Made by a program: the position numbers and the translations under genes. This document shows, piece after piece, positions 16,545-24,341 of a DNA stretch of 64,000 nucleotides. Below the pieces are notes generated by a model. That model searched no databases and was not told the origin of the DNA. It was given only the letters and a program-made list of their open reading frames with translations. Position 1 is the stretch's first letter; each line of letters opens with the position of its first letter. The DNA comes from Candidatus Aphodovivens avistercoris (lineage in GTDB: Bacteria > Actinomycetota > Coriobacteriia > Coriobacteriales > Eggerthellaceae): assembly GCA_018710945.1 (NCBI GenBank), contig DVIW01000038.1, positions 124,001 through 188,000 on the forward strand, in the 5' to 3' direction.

Positions 16545-17543
16545 CTAGCGCGCCGACAGCACCAGCATTGCGATGTCGCCGACGATCTCCTGCACGGTAG
16601 CGCCGCGCGACGAGTCGGCCACGGGGCACTTGAAGCCCGACAGGTTGTGACCGTAGGCCGCGCCGCCCGCGAAGCGCTGGATCAGCTTCACGGCGATGTT
16701 CGCCGCGTTCAGATCGGGGAACACCAGCACGTTCGCCTTGCCGGCCACATCGCTTTCGCGCTTGACCTTCTTCGCGGCCACCTTCGGGTCGATGGCGGCG
16801 TCAAGCTGGAACTCGCCGTCCACCTTGATGTCGGCGCGGCGCTCGCGCACCAGCTCGATGGCCTGGTTCACCTTGTCCACGCTCTCGCCCGCACCCGAGC
16901 CGGTGGTGGAGAACGACAGGAAGCCCACGCGCGGCTCCCAACCCATCAGCGCGCGCACGCCGTCGGCGGCCGCGATGGCGATGGAGGCCAACTCCGGAGC
17001 CGTGGGCTCGGGGTTCAGGCCGCAGTCGGTGAAGGCAATGACGCTGCCTTCGGGACCCTCGAAGCCCGGCGTGTCCACCAGCGCCAGGATGCTGGGCACT
17101 TCCACGCCCTCCTGCAGGCCGATGATGGTCTGGGCGGCCATCAGCACGTCGCCGGTGGTGTTGGTGTGACCGCAGAAGGTGCAGTCCACATCGCCCAGCT
17201 CCTCCATCATCATGGCGTAGTACATGGGGTTCTTGATCTTGCGGCGGGCGCCCTTCGCGGAGATCAGGCGCATCGTGCCTGCGGACATGTAGCGCTCTGC
17301 CAGCACATCGGCGGCGGCATCGTCTGCGCTGTCGACTATCTCCATGCCCTCTAGCGAAACGCCCGCGCGCTCAGCCGTCTCCTCGATGACCCGGCGGGGG
17401 CTCACCAGCACCGGAGTTCCGATGCCGTCGTCGAGGACCTGGCGTGCCGCCAGCAGCGTGTTGTCCGCCTCGCACTCGGGCAGCGCGACGCGCTTGGGGC
17501 AGCCCTTCGCATCCTCGATGAGCTTTTCAACCAAACCTGCCAT
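16545..17543 (-). CDS. pta: phosphate acyltransferase (phosphotransacetylase family)
   Basis: 332 residues, the usual length of single-domain Pta, with the C-terminal signature around FPDLNAANIAVKLIQRFAG and YGHNLSGFKCPVADSSRG. The family interconverts acyl-CoA and phosphate with acyl phosphate and CoA. The ATG at 17543 lies 9 bp after the stop of an acyl carrier protein gene, so the two are coupled. That pairing is unusual: it raises the possibility that this copy works on an acyl-ACP (as the structurally related PlsX does) rather than on acetyl-CoA. Acetate kinase (62635) and a butyrate-type kinase (41360) are elsewhere in the window. Acyl specificity is unknown. Confidence 0.87.
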   Translation of the reverse strand: MAGLVEKLIEDAKGCPKRVALPECEADNTLLAARQVLDDGIGTPVLVSPRRVIEETAERAGVSLEGMEIVDSADDAAADVLAERYMSAGTMRLISAKGARRKIKNPMYYAMMMEELGDVDCTFCGHTNTTGDVLMAAQTIIGLQEGVEVPSILALVDTPGFEGPEGSVIAFTDCGLNPEPTAPELASIAIAAADGVRALMGWEPRVGFLSFSTTGSGAGESVDKVNQAIELVRERRADIKVDGEFQLDAAIDPKVAAKKVKRESDVAGKANVLVFPDLNAANIAVKLIQRFAGGAAYGHNLSGFKCPVADSSRGATVQEIVGDIAMLVLSAR

Positions 17544-17552
17544 GGCGCTTCC

Positions 17553-17804
17553 CTACATCGAGAGCTTCTCGTCGACCAGCTGGGCAGCCTCGCCGAAGGT
17601 CTTCTTCTTGTTCAGCTCCATGAAGGGAACCTCGACTTCGTACTCATCCTCCAGCACGCTGGCGAACTGAACGATGTTGACCGACTTGCAGTGCAGGTCG
17701 TCGACGAAGCTGGTGTCGGCTGACAGGCTGTCGCGATCGACTCCGAACAGCTCGACGGCCTTGTCCTTGAGGATCTCGATGACTTCTTCCTGGAACTCGT
17801 TCAT
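17553..17804 (-). CDS. acyl carrier protein with altered attachment motif
   Basis: 83 residues, acidic, four-helix ACP pattern. The phosphopantetheine serine is Ser41 in DDLHCKSVNIVQF. The usual DSLD motif reads K-S-V-N here, so the two acidic residues that help holo-ACP synthase docking in standard ACPs are replaced by Lys and Asn. This suggests a specialised carrier rather than the housekeeping fatty-acid ACP. The ATG at 17804 follows AAAGGA. It is coupled to pta downstream, and a holo-ACP synthase gene lies at 23790 in the divergent arm of the same region. A 28-bp palindrome and an operator-like motif lie in its 144-bp leader. Confidence 0.88.
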   Translation of the reverse strand: MNEFQEEVIEILKDKAVELFGVDRDSLSADTSFVDDLHCKSVNIVQFASVLEDEYEVEVPFMELNKKKTFGEAAQLVDEKLSM

Positions 17805-17847
17805 TATCTTGGTCCTTTCCGATGAGTTCTTCCGATGCGCATGCCTA

Positions 17848-17875
17848 CCTGGGAACTCTTCGAAGAGTTCCCAGG
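17848..17875. promoter_or_regulatory. perfect 28-bp palindrome in the acp leader
   Basis: Each half is CCTGGGAACTCTTC or its complement, without a mismatch. No T-run follows on either strand, so it is not a typical terminator. It sits 44 bp upstream of the ACP start, between VOC and ACP genes; it could be an operator or an RNA hairpin that uncouples acp-pta from the genes upstream. Confidence 0.6.
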
Positions 17876-17925
17876 AGAGTCGCCTGCGGGGCTTGAGGAA
17901 AGGTTAGTTGCCGCCTCTCCCCTCT

Positions 17926-17933
17926 CCACTGTG
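17926..17933 (-). promoter_or_regulatory. CACAGTGG motif upstream of acp
   Basis: The 8-mer CACAGTGG reads on the minus strand towards acp, next to an AT-rich stretch. The same 8-mer occurs twice in the CocE/PucR intergenic region (21757-21764 and 21821-21828). Confidence 0.4.
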
Positions 17934-17948
17934 CGGTAGTACAAATTA

Positions 17949-18380
17949 TTATCTCTGCCCAGCGACAAGATTGTTCGTATCGAACACTTCGATAACATTG
18001 CCGTCGGGATCGTTGATGAACGCCGCATAGCTCTCGATCCCACCCGGCTGGAATTCGAAAACAATCGTAGCGCCCTTGGACTTCAGCCACTCGATGTACT
18101 CAATATTACCGTCGGTGATGATGCAGAAATGCTTTACACCACAGGTAGCGTTATCTCCGTCAGGGTGACTCCTATCAGATGGAATTGGATTATGGCCAGG
18201 CACTTCCAAAATCTCAATCACAAACTGTTCGTTGCCAACGAAGGCAATCTTAGTACCATTGTGCTCGATGGTCATGCGCCGAATCTCCTGCAGCCCCAGC
18301 ATCTCCTTGTACCAAGACACTGAACGCTCCAAATCCTCCACGCTGATAGCAATATGGTGCAAGCGAACATGCGGCTCCAT
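17949..18380 (-). CDS. VOC-superfamily (glyoxalase/dioxygenase-fold) protein
   Basis: 143 residues forming the two paired beta-alpha-beta-beta-beta units of the VOC fold. The metal-binding pattern is visible: His in LHHIAIS near the start, His in VKHFCIIT in the middle and Glu in GNVIEVFD near the end. Members include glyoxalase I, epimerases and dioxygenases, so the reaction cannot be named. The ATG at 18380 has a clear AAGGAG. It lies 31 bp behind the MFS gene on the same strand and is read towards acp and pta. GC content is lower than in the flanks. Confidence 0.85.
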   Translation of the reverse strand: MEPHVRLHHIAISVEDLERSVSWYKEMLGLQEIRRMTIEHNGTKIAFVGNEQFVIEILEVPGHNPIPSDRSHPDGDNATCGVKHFCIITDGNIEYIEWLKSKGATIVFEFQPGGIESYAAFINDPDGNVIEVFDTNNLVAGQR

Positions 18381-18411
18381 GATGCGCTCCTTTCTTGCTT
18401 CTTCTCCAGGC

Positions 18412-19728
18412 TTATTCCACAGTGCCAGCCTCCGGCTGACTCTGCATTTGCGATCCTATCTGCTTCGCAGGAATCAGCAAAGTGGGAATCAATGCGGCGA
18501 AGCAAAGGACAGCCATTGCCAAGGGGATCATCGTGTAGCCGAAAGAGGAGGCGACGATCGCCATAACCGAAACGCCGGCGAAGCTCAGGATGTTAAAAAT
18601 CACTTGAATAGTAGGATAAGCCACCTCAAAGTCAGCTCGGCCATACACCATGGACGAAAGGGACATGCACATATTCGCGGACCCGGACAATCCGAAAAGG
18701 AACAGCGCAGTAGAAATGGCGCATGCTATTGTATTCCCTCCCAGGAAGAAGATGAGCACGCCGGCGCAGCCTGCGATGATGCACACGCACACCGTTGTTG
18801 GCTTTGTGCCCAGCTTTACGTCCATGACACCGATCAGATAATGGCCCAACAGACCAACCGGCCACATGGAGCTGAGCAGAACAACGCCAAACAGCGGATC
18901 CTGACCAAAGGCGGCAAGCGTGGGAACCAACAAGGCAAGCAAGCCGTTGCCTGCCAACAACGGCAAGCCCGTTGCCAGAGCGATGCACCACGTTTGAGGC
19001 GTAGCGAGAATCTTCCCAAGCGTCCATGGGCTGTTCTTCTTGTACTCCTGCAGTACTGCAAATTCAGCATCAAGCTGCTCTCGGGTGATGGACCGATCGT
19101 TGTCGGGATACGCTCCAGCTTCCTCAGGGTTGTTCTTAAAAAACACGGCAACGACAATGGCAAGGATCGCCAAAACGATGGCGCAAGCCCAGAACCAGCC
19201 AGAAACACCCAGCGGCGACCCCATAAATCCAAGGATGATGGGATTCAGCGCAGCCGAGGAAAGAGTCATGCCAATAGTGGCGATACCCATGAATGCGCCG
19301 CGCGTACGGGGGAACCACGCGGAACCAATCGAGCCGACACCGACCGTCGCATAAGCGACCATGAATACGTAGAATACGAGAACGCCGGCGAAGTACATTC
19401 CGAAGTTCCCATTCATGTTCGCCAGCAGAACAAAGCCCACAGCGCTGCCTATCAAGCCGACAGTGCAAATCAGCTTCGCACCGATCTTGCGAACCAGGCC
19501 TCCGAAGATAGCGATGGCAACAAGCGAAATCCATCCCGAAATGGTGATGACGAACGACATGTCGGTCTCCACCCAACCATATGCTTCGGAGAAATAGCCA
19601 AACAATACATTGGTGACCGAGTTCCAATACATATTAAAGATGAAAAAGAACAGGCAAATAATCGTGATGCCCCAGCCCTTGGCGCCGAAATTGGGCAACC
19701 AGGCGTTGAATTTCTTTCCCTTAGACAT
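18412..19728 (-). CDS. MFS transporter (OFA/MCT-like)
   Basis: 438 residues with about twelve transmembrane helices, starting AWLPNFGAKGWGITIICLFF and with a hydrophilic central loop around NNPEEAGAYPDNDRSITREQ. Members of this branch carry small organic acids or other anions across the inner membrane. The ATG at 19728 follows TTGGAGGG and discards 36 residues of open frame upstream. It is between the CocE-like hydrolase (129-bp gap with a hairpin at 19745-19769) and the VOC gene, so it probably moves the hydrolase substrate or product. Confidence 0.88.
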   Translation of the reverse strand: MSKGKKFNAWLPNFGAKGWGITIICLFFFIFNMYWNSVTNVLFGYFSEAYGWVETDMSFVITISGWISLVAIAIFGGLVRKIGAKLICTVGLIGSAVGFVLLANMNGNFGMYFAGVLVFYVFMVAYATVGVGSIGSAWFPRTRGAFMGIATIGMTLSSAALNPIILGFMGSPLGVSGWFWACAIVLAILAIVVAVFFKNNPEEAGAYPDNDRSITREQLDAEFAVLQEYKKNSPWTLGKILATPQTWCIALATGLPLLAGNGLLALLVPTLAAFGQDPLFGVVLLSSMWPVGLLGHYLIGVMDVKLGTKPTTVCVCIIAGCAGVLIFFLGGNTIACAISTALFLFGLSGSANMCMSLSSMVYGRADFEVAYPTIQVIFNILSFAGVSVMAIVASSFGYTMIPLAMAVLCFAALIPTLLIPAKQIGSQMQSQPEAGTVE

Positions 19729-19744
19729 AGATTCCCTCCAATAG

Positions 19745-19769
19745 GGGCGGCGGTTGAGGGTCGCCGCCC
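19745..19769 (-). other. hairpin just upstream of the MFS ribosome-binding site
   Basis: 8-bp arms GGGCGGCG and CGCCGCCC around a 9-nt loop, a few bases before the GGAGGG of the MFS gene. It may dampen transcription or translation between the CocE and MFS genes. Confidence 0.45.
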
Positions 19770-19857
19770 TTGGTTGCTCCCTACCGGCTGTCCCCACAGT
19801 CAGCAGGGTCGTTTCGTTACATGCGCCGCTCGACACGGCGTGGCGCGTTTAGCTCCC

Positions 19858-21657
19858 TTAGCCGTGCCAGACGTAGTCGCCCACCTTGTAGATAGGCGGA
19901 ACCACCGGGAGCTGCAGGTACGAGTCGTGCTCGCCACCCGTGTGAATCACGTGGATGCCGTCGCCATTGTCGGTCTCGTGGTTCATGTCGGCATCGTGGA
20001 ACCACTCGGTCTTGATGAAGCGGCCGGCAATGACCACCTGCAGTTTCTCGCCCTTGTGCCAGATGCGAGAGTGCGGGTAGAACTCGACGTCCACCGGCAC
20101 GATCTCGCCGGGCTGCATGCGTTCTTCTTTGGTGTGAGCGTGCACCGGCTGGAAGTCACTTGCGTACTTCGGGTCAAGCTCGCGGTGGCTACAGCGCAGG
20201 AAGCCCCAGGCACCGCGGAAAGGTGCACCCATTACACGGATCGGCACGTAGTTGCCCTCGGCGTCGAGCTTGATGACCCACGGGAACAGGTCCATGTTGT
20301 CGTAGCCTCGGCACTCCACGTTGAGGTGCAGCTTCATGAAGCCGGTGATTTCGGTGTCTTCCTCGAACGTGTAGGTGAACGCGGTGGTCTCGGTCTTGGG
20401 ATCGTAGGTGACCTCGGCCTCATCGGTGGGGTTCTCGAAGCTTGCCGAGCCATCGGATGCGTTCAGGTACAGCTTCTTGTACTCCGTGCGCTTCAGCGGG
20501 AAAGTCTCTTCAGCGCGCTCGCTAGCGTAATCGTAGTCGTAGGCGTCCATGACGTCGATGCGCACGCGCGGGGTCATCTCCCAGCCATTGTGGATGTCTT
20601 TGCAGTAACGGTCGAAGAAGCGCTTCACGTCCTCGAGGTTCTGAGGCTTGTAGCTATCGGGCCACTCGAATTCGCGGTGAGCGCGCATCCACTTCTTGGG
20701 GCTGCGGATGCGACGGAATCCCTCGAAGGCACCGCGCAGGTGATGGTGCACCCAACCGGCGGTGACGTAGGCGGGGATGCGGATCTTGTTCCAGTCGACG
20801 ATCTTGTCGCGGTAGTAGGCGTTCATCAGCGGGTACTTGCGAATCATCGCGGGGGTATCCTCGATGTAGTTGTTCACCGCCAGCGCGTCGATGATGTGCG
20901 TCTCATAGTCGGGGTTGGGAATGCCGCCGCAGAAGTAGCTCTCGCGGTACAGGTCGCCCTGGCCCTCCCACGCGGCGATGCACGCCAGATGCGGCGGCCG
21001 CGTGGCGGCGATGCGCCAGTGGCTCATGCACACGCCAGAGTTGCCCAGCATCGTGGCCTTGCCGTTGCACCAGTCCTGAGCGGTGACCCATTCGATGAAG
21101 TCGTAGCCGTCCTGAGCATCCTGGTGACCCCACAGATACACATCGCCCTGTGAGTTGCCTACGCCGCGCGGGTCGACGTTGGCGATGGCGTAGCCGTTAC
21201 GGCACCAGTAGCCCGGATCGGGAGACTCGAACTTGGCGTACTGCGAGACGGTCTTCGGCGGCACGCCCATCAGCTGCCACGAGTCCATGCCCTCAGACGG
21301 GTTCTTGCCAAACGGGCCGAACGCACAGATAACCGGCACTTTCTCGGTGGTGACGGGACGGTAGATGTCGGCGTAGATCACAGTGCCGTCGCGCAGAGTG
21401 CAGGCCTGGTCGCGCTCGCAGATTACGTTGGGCAGCTCGGTCATGTAGGTGTGCGGCTGGTACGGGGCGCAGTAGCCCATCGTCGCCACCATTTCGGCGT
21501 CGCTTGCCTGACCCGATTCGGCCGCCTTGCGCTTGATCTCTTCAAGCTCTTCACGCGTCTTGCCCGGGTTACCCTTGGCGAAAAAAACCTCGAACTCCTC
21601 GCCATCGAAGGTCATCGTCTTGGTGATCTCACCCGGCTTCAGCTGTTCGTCAGCCAT
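19858..21657 (-). CDS. CocE/NonD-family (X-Pro dipeptidyl-peptidase S15-like) hydrolase
   Basis: 599 residues: an alpha/beta-hydrolase domain (about 60-390) followed by a jelly-roll C-terminal domain (about 400-595). The likely nucleophile is Ser207 in GNSGVCMSHW. Where CocE has its catalytic Asp in GWYD, this protein has GWVHHHLRGAFEGFRR, followed by a conserved-looking REFEWPDSY; it thus belongs to a branch with an altered acid site. No signal peptide is seen, so it acts in the cytoplasm. The ATG at 21657 has GGTGGAGA. It heads the run hydrolase, MFS, VOC, ACP, Pta and is divergent from the PucR regulator. Substrate (ester or amide) unknown. Confidence 0.87.
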   Translation of the reverse strand: MADEQLKPGEITKTMTFDGEEFEVFFAKGNPGKTREELEEIKRKAAESGQASDAEMVATMGYCAPYQPHTYMTELPNVICERDQACTLRDGTVIYADIYRPVTTEKVPVICAFGPFGKNPSEGMDSWQLMGVPPKTVSQYAKFESPDPGYWCRNGYAIANVDPRGVGNSQGDVYLWGHQDAQDGYDFIEWVTAQDWCNGKATMLGNSGVCMSHWRIAATRPPHLACIAAWEGQGDLYRESYFCGGIPNPDYETHIIDALAVNNYIEDTPAMIRKYPLMNAYYRDKIVDWNKIRIPAYVTAGWVHHHLRGAFEGFRRIRSPKKWMRAHREFEWPDSYKPQNLEDVKRFFDRYCKDIHNGWEMTPRVRIDVMDAYDYDYASERAEETFPLKRTEYKKLYLNASDGSASFENPTDEAEVTYDPKTETTAFTYTFEEDTEITGFMKLHLNVECRGYDNMDLFPWVIKLDAEGNYVPIRVMGAPFRGAWGFLRCSHRELDPKYASDFQPVHAHTKEERMQPGEIVPVDVEFYPHSRIWHKGEKLQVVIAGRFIKTEWFHDADMNHETDNGDGIHVIHTGGEHDSYLQLPVVPPIYKVGDYVWHG

Positions 21658-22029
21658 TTTCTCCACCTTTCTGTTGATGACAATCTTTGTGAATTCCTTG
21701 CGCAAGCTGTGTGGAGAAGATACGATGAAGCGACGTAAGAGCGCACTGTGCTATGACACAGTGGTAACTAGTGTATTATTCTCTATTCAAATATATTTTT
21801 TCAGTTATATTAACGATTTTCACAGTGGAAATGTGATCCTTAACCTGAGTTCTTCTCTCGGTATCGGATTAGATAGCCCAATTATCTGCTGAAACGTTTC
21901 TAGACAATTAACTCCATATTTCCTGGTAGCCAATTGTTCTATGACCCAAATCTCCACTTGCATATCGCTAAGACAATCGCGTATTCTTTCGACAAGGCAT
22001 TGTCTGAAGACATCAATGAAGGAAACCCC
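21658..22029. other. AT-rich divergent regulatory region
   Basis: No gene. It separates the CocE-like operon (minus) from PucR (plus). It contains the inverted repeat CACTGTG (21744-21750) / CACAGTG (21757-21763), the motif CACAGTGG again at 21821-21828, and a strongly AT-rich core (about 21765-21820) that must carry promoters for both directions. Confidence 0.6.
21744..21763. promoter_or_regulatory. inverted repeat, candidate PucR operator
   Basis: 7-bp perfect arms CACTGTG and CACAGTG with 6 bp between. The right arm is part of CACAGTGG, which recurs at 21821-21828 and, reversed, upstream of acp at 17926-17933. Confidence 0.5.
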
Positions 22030-23793
22030 ATGGACTTTCCCGAGGCACTCTCACTTCTTGATCCAGCACTATTCAAGACAGTAAAGCTGCGTAAGCGAGA
22101 TTACGAATGCCTGGAACTAGTGTACTTGAGCGACCCGCTCTCCAGCGCGTCTATTATCTCGCCCGACTCGATATGCTTTGGCTCGGCATCTCAGTTCAAC
22201 AGCATCGCCGACCAGTACCTCACAAGCGGGTCGTTCATCCTATCTCTCGACGAACCGCTAAAGATCCTGCCCGCAGATATTGCCGTAGTAGTTTGTCCAA
22301 GCCGATCAGCAATGCGCGACTGCTACGAGCGCCTCGCTTCCGCATTCAGAGAGATGCGCCATATCAAAGAGGGTGTTCTGTCCCTAACCCTACTTGCCAG
22401 TAGAGGAGCAGGGCTCAAAGCCCTCATTGACAGGATTTCGAACATTTTTGGCATCCCCGCCAACATCCTAGACACTTCGCTCGCTATCGTCGCTCATTCC
22501 GAGAACTTCCCAGTGTGGGTTACCGATGGCAGCGAGCAAGGAAACGGTTTTCTTCCAGAACGGGCCCAAGTACGCATGAAAGAACAGGGTCTTGTCGGCG
22601 GAATGGAACCTTCGAAAGTCACCGTTTTCTCTTGGGACGACCTCAGGGGGAACATCTGCTTCAACCATTTCGTGCCCATCAGCATTGGCAACACCATCAT
22701 CGGGTCTCTCTCGGTGTTCACTCAAGGCAAACCCCTTCCCCGTAGCCGCACCGCTCTCTTGCCCACAATCGCCAACATCCTGAGCATCGAGATGCAGAAG
22801 GCCTCATCGTACACGTTGAACAAGTCGATGTACTACTCGCACCTGTTCGACGACCTGATGAGTGGCCAGATGAGCGAGTCGCCCGAGGCCATACGCTACC
22901 GGTTCTCGGTGTTCGGATACAACCTGCGGACGTACAAGCGCATCGTGTATGTCGACCTGTCGGGCGATTACTTCGACTCTTCGCAGACACAGGCGCTGGC
23001 CACGCGTTTCCATCGTGTGCTCGAGAACAACGTGTATGTGGTACGCGATCGCAACATCCTGCTGCTCACCAGCACCGATGTACGCACCGACGAGGGCATC
23101 ACCAGCAAGGGCCGCATGCTGGGCGAGATGGGCATGATTCACAGCAGCCTGCACGGTGATGACAGCGAGGACGCTGCGACCAGCAAGGCACTGGGCAGCT
23201 TGAAAGGCGTGTTGGAGATAGCGCAGGAGGTTGGCGTGCGCGTAGGCGTTTCTAGCGCTTTCACCAACGTGCTGCAGGCCCCATCGCACCTGATTCAGGC
23301 GCGACACGCCATCATCTCGGGTAGGCGGTATGACCCCGACGGATACGTCCACCTGTTCTCACGTTACCGCATGGCCGACATCCTCACGCATATCGACGAC
23401 CCACACGCGCTGTACTCGTTCCGCTACCCACCCCTCATGATGCTCATCGCCGAAGACTCCGAGCATGGCACGCACCTTGCCTGGACCCTGTACGTGCACC
23501 TGCAAGAGCCCGCCCAGCCCACGCTCACCTGCAAACGACTGTTCATCCATAAGAATACTCTGTATTACCGGCTCGACCGCATCCGCGATATCATGGGCGT
23601 AGACGTGAAGGACGGCTGGGTAATAACCCAGGTGATGATGACGTTCCTGGTACTGATGCACCAGGGCAAGTTCGAAGAGCTGGTGCTGCCGAAAGAGAAA
23701 GACCCTGCGGCCGCAAAGGACCGGCGGGGGCGCCGCAGCAGGAAGGATACTCCAGCCAAAGGCAGCGCATCCGCCGAGGGAGACGCACGATGA
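22030..23793 (+). CDS. PucR-family transcriptional regulator
   Basis: 587 residues. The C-terminal HTH typical of PucR/CdaR proteins is clear (LTCKRLFIHKNTLYYRLDRI). A GGDEF-like/sensor middle part precedes it and an N-terminal effector domain fills residues 1-270. The ATG at 22030 (MDFPEALSLLD) follows GAAGGAAA and is preferred to a TTG at 21934 that lacks a good site. It is divergent from the CocE-MFS-VOC-ACP-Pta unit and overlaps the holo-ACP synthase gene by 4 bp, so it is the probable regulator of the whole region. Its 5' half is much poorer in GC than the window average, which suggests acquisition by transfer. Confidence 0.87.
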   Translation: MDFPEALSLLDPALFKTVKLRKRDYECLELVYLSDPLSSASIISPDSICFGSASQFNSIADQYLTSGSFILSLDEPLKILPADIAVVVCPSRSAMRDCYERLASAFREMRHIKEGVLSLTLLASRGAGLKALIDRISNIFGIPANILDTSLAIVAHSENFPVWVTDGSEQGNGFLPERAQVRMKEQGLVGGMEPSKVTVFSWDDLRGNICFNHFVPISIGNTIIGSLSVFTQGKPLPRSRTALLPTIANILSIEMQKASSYTLNKSMYYSHLFDDLMSGQMSESPEAIRYRFSVFGYNLRTYKRIVYVDLSGDYFDSSQTQALATRFHRVLENNVYVVRDRNILLLTSTDVRTDEGITSKGRMLGEMGMIHSSLHGDDSEDAATSKALGSLKGVLEIAQEVGVRVGVSSAFTNVLQAPSHLIQARHAIISGRRYDPDGYVHLFSRYRMADILTHIDDPHALYSFRYPPLMMLIAEDSEHGTHLAWTLYVHLQEPAQPTLTCKRLFIHKNTLYYRLDRIRDIMGVDVKDGWVITQVMMTFLVLMHQGKFEELVLPKEKDPAAAKDRRGRRSRKDTPAKGSASAEGDAR

Positions 23794-24173
23794 TCCGAGG
23801 CGTGGGCGTTGACCTGGTGGCACCCGCACGCCTAGAGGCTCTAGAGGGCAAGTGGGACGACCCGTTTTTCCGCCGCATCTTCACCGAGGCAGAGCGCGCC
23901 GAGGCCGCCGCACGCGAGGCCGAAGCGGGCCCCCGCGCCGCGCTGCGTTACTTCACCGGCCGTTTCGCCGTCAAGGAAGCCGTGGTGAAGGCGCTGAACA
24001 CAGAGGATGTCGTGGTGGAGTTCCCTCAAATCGAAACGCTCACCGCGAAGACGGGCGCGCCGACGACGCGCCTTGTCGGGGACGCATCGCCGCTCGACGC
24101 GCGTTTCAAGCTGCACGTGTCGCTTTCCCACGAGGAGCAGCTTGCCATGGCTATCGCCGTGGCAGAAGGATAA
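23790..24173 (+). CDS. acpS: holo-[acyl-carrier-protein] synthase
   Basis: 127 residues, standard AcpS length. Asp8 in GVGVDLV and Glu63 in FTGRFAVKEAVVKAL are the Mg2+-binding residues; Lys67 follows in the conserved helix. The enzyme transfers 4'-phosphopantetheine from CoA to the ACP serine. The start overlaps the PucR stop as ATGA. Co-transcription with the regulator, and the presence of a divergent ACP in the opposite arm, suggest that it may serve that carrier; it could also be the only AcpS of the cell. Confidence 0.92.
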   Translation: MIRGVGVDLVAPARLEALEGKWDDPFFRRIFTEAERAEAAAREAEAGPRAALRYFTGRFAVKEAVVKALNTEDVVVEFPQIETLTAKTGAPTTRLVGDASPLDARFKLHVSLSHEEQLAMAIAVAEG

Positions 24174-24341
24174 CCCGGGGCAGGAACCTCTCGTCTAGGG
24201 GGATCGCAGCGGCGCGGGGAATGCGGTAACGCGGAAATGGTGAAGCGCATTCGGCAAGTTCGCACTCTTCTTATGATGCGGCGAAGCCCGTCAAACCGGA
24301 TAATTCTCATCAGCTGAAGCCGCCATCGTCAGGAGAGGTTC

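Noticed and set aside
21934-22029. TTG start at 21934 for PucR
   Set aside because: No ribosome-binding site there; the ATG at 22030 has GAAGGAAA and starts a normal N-terminus.
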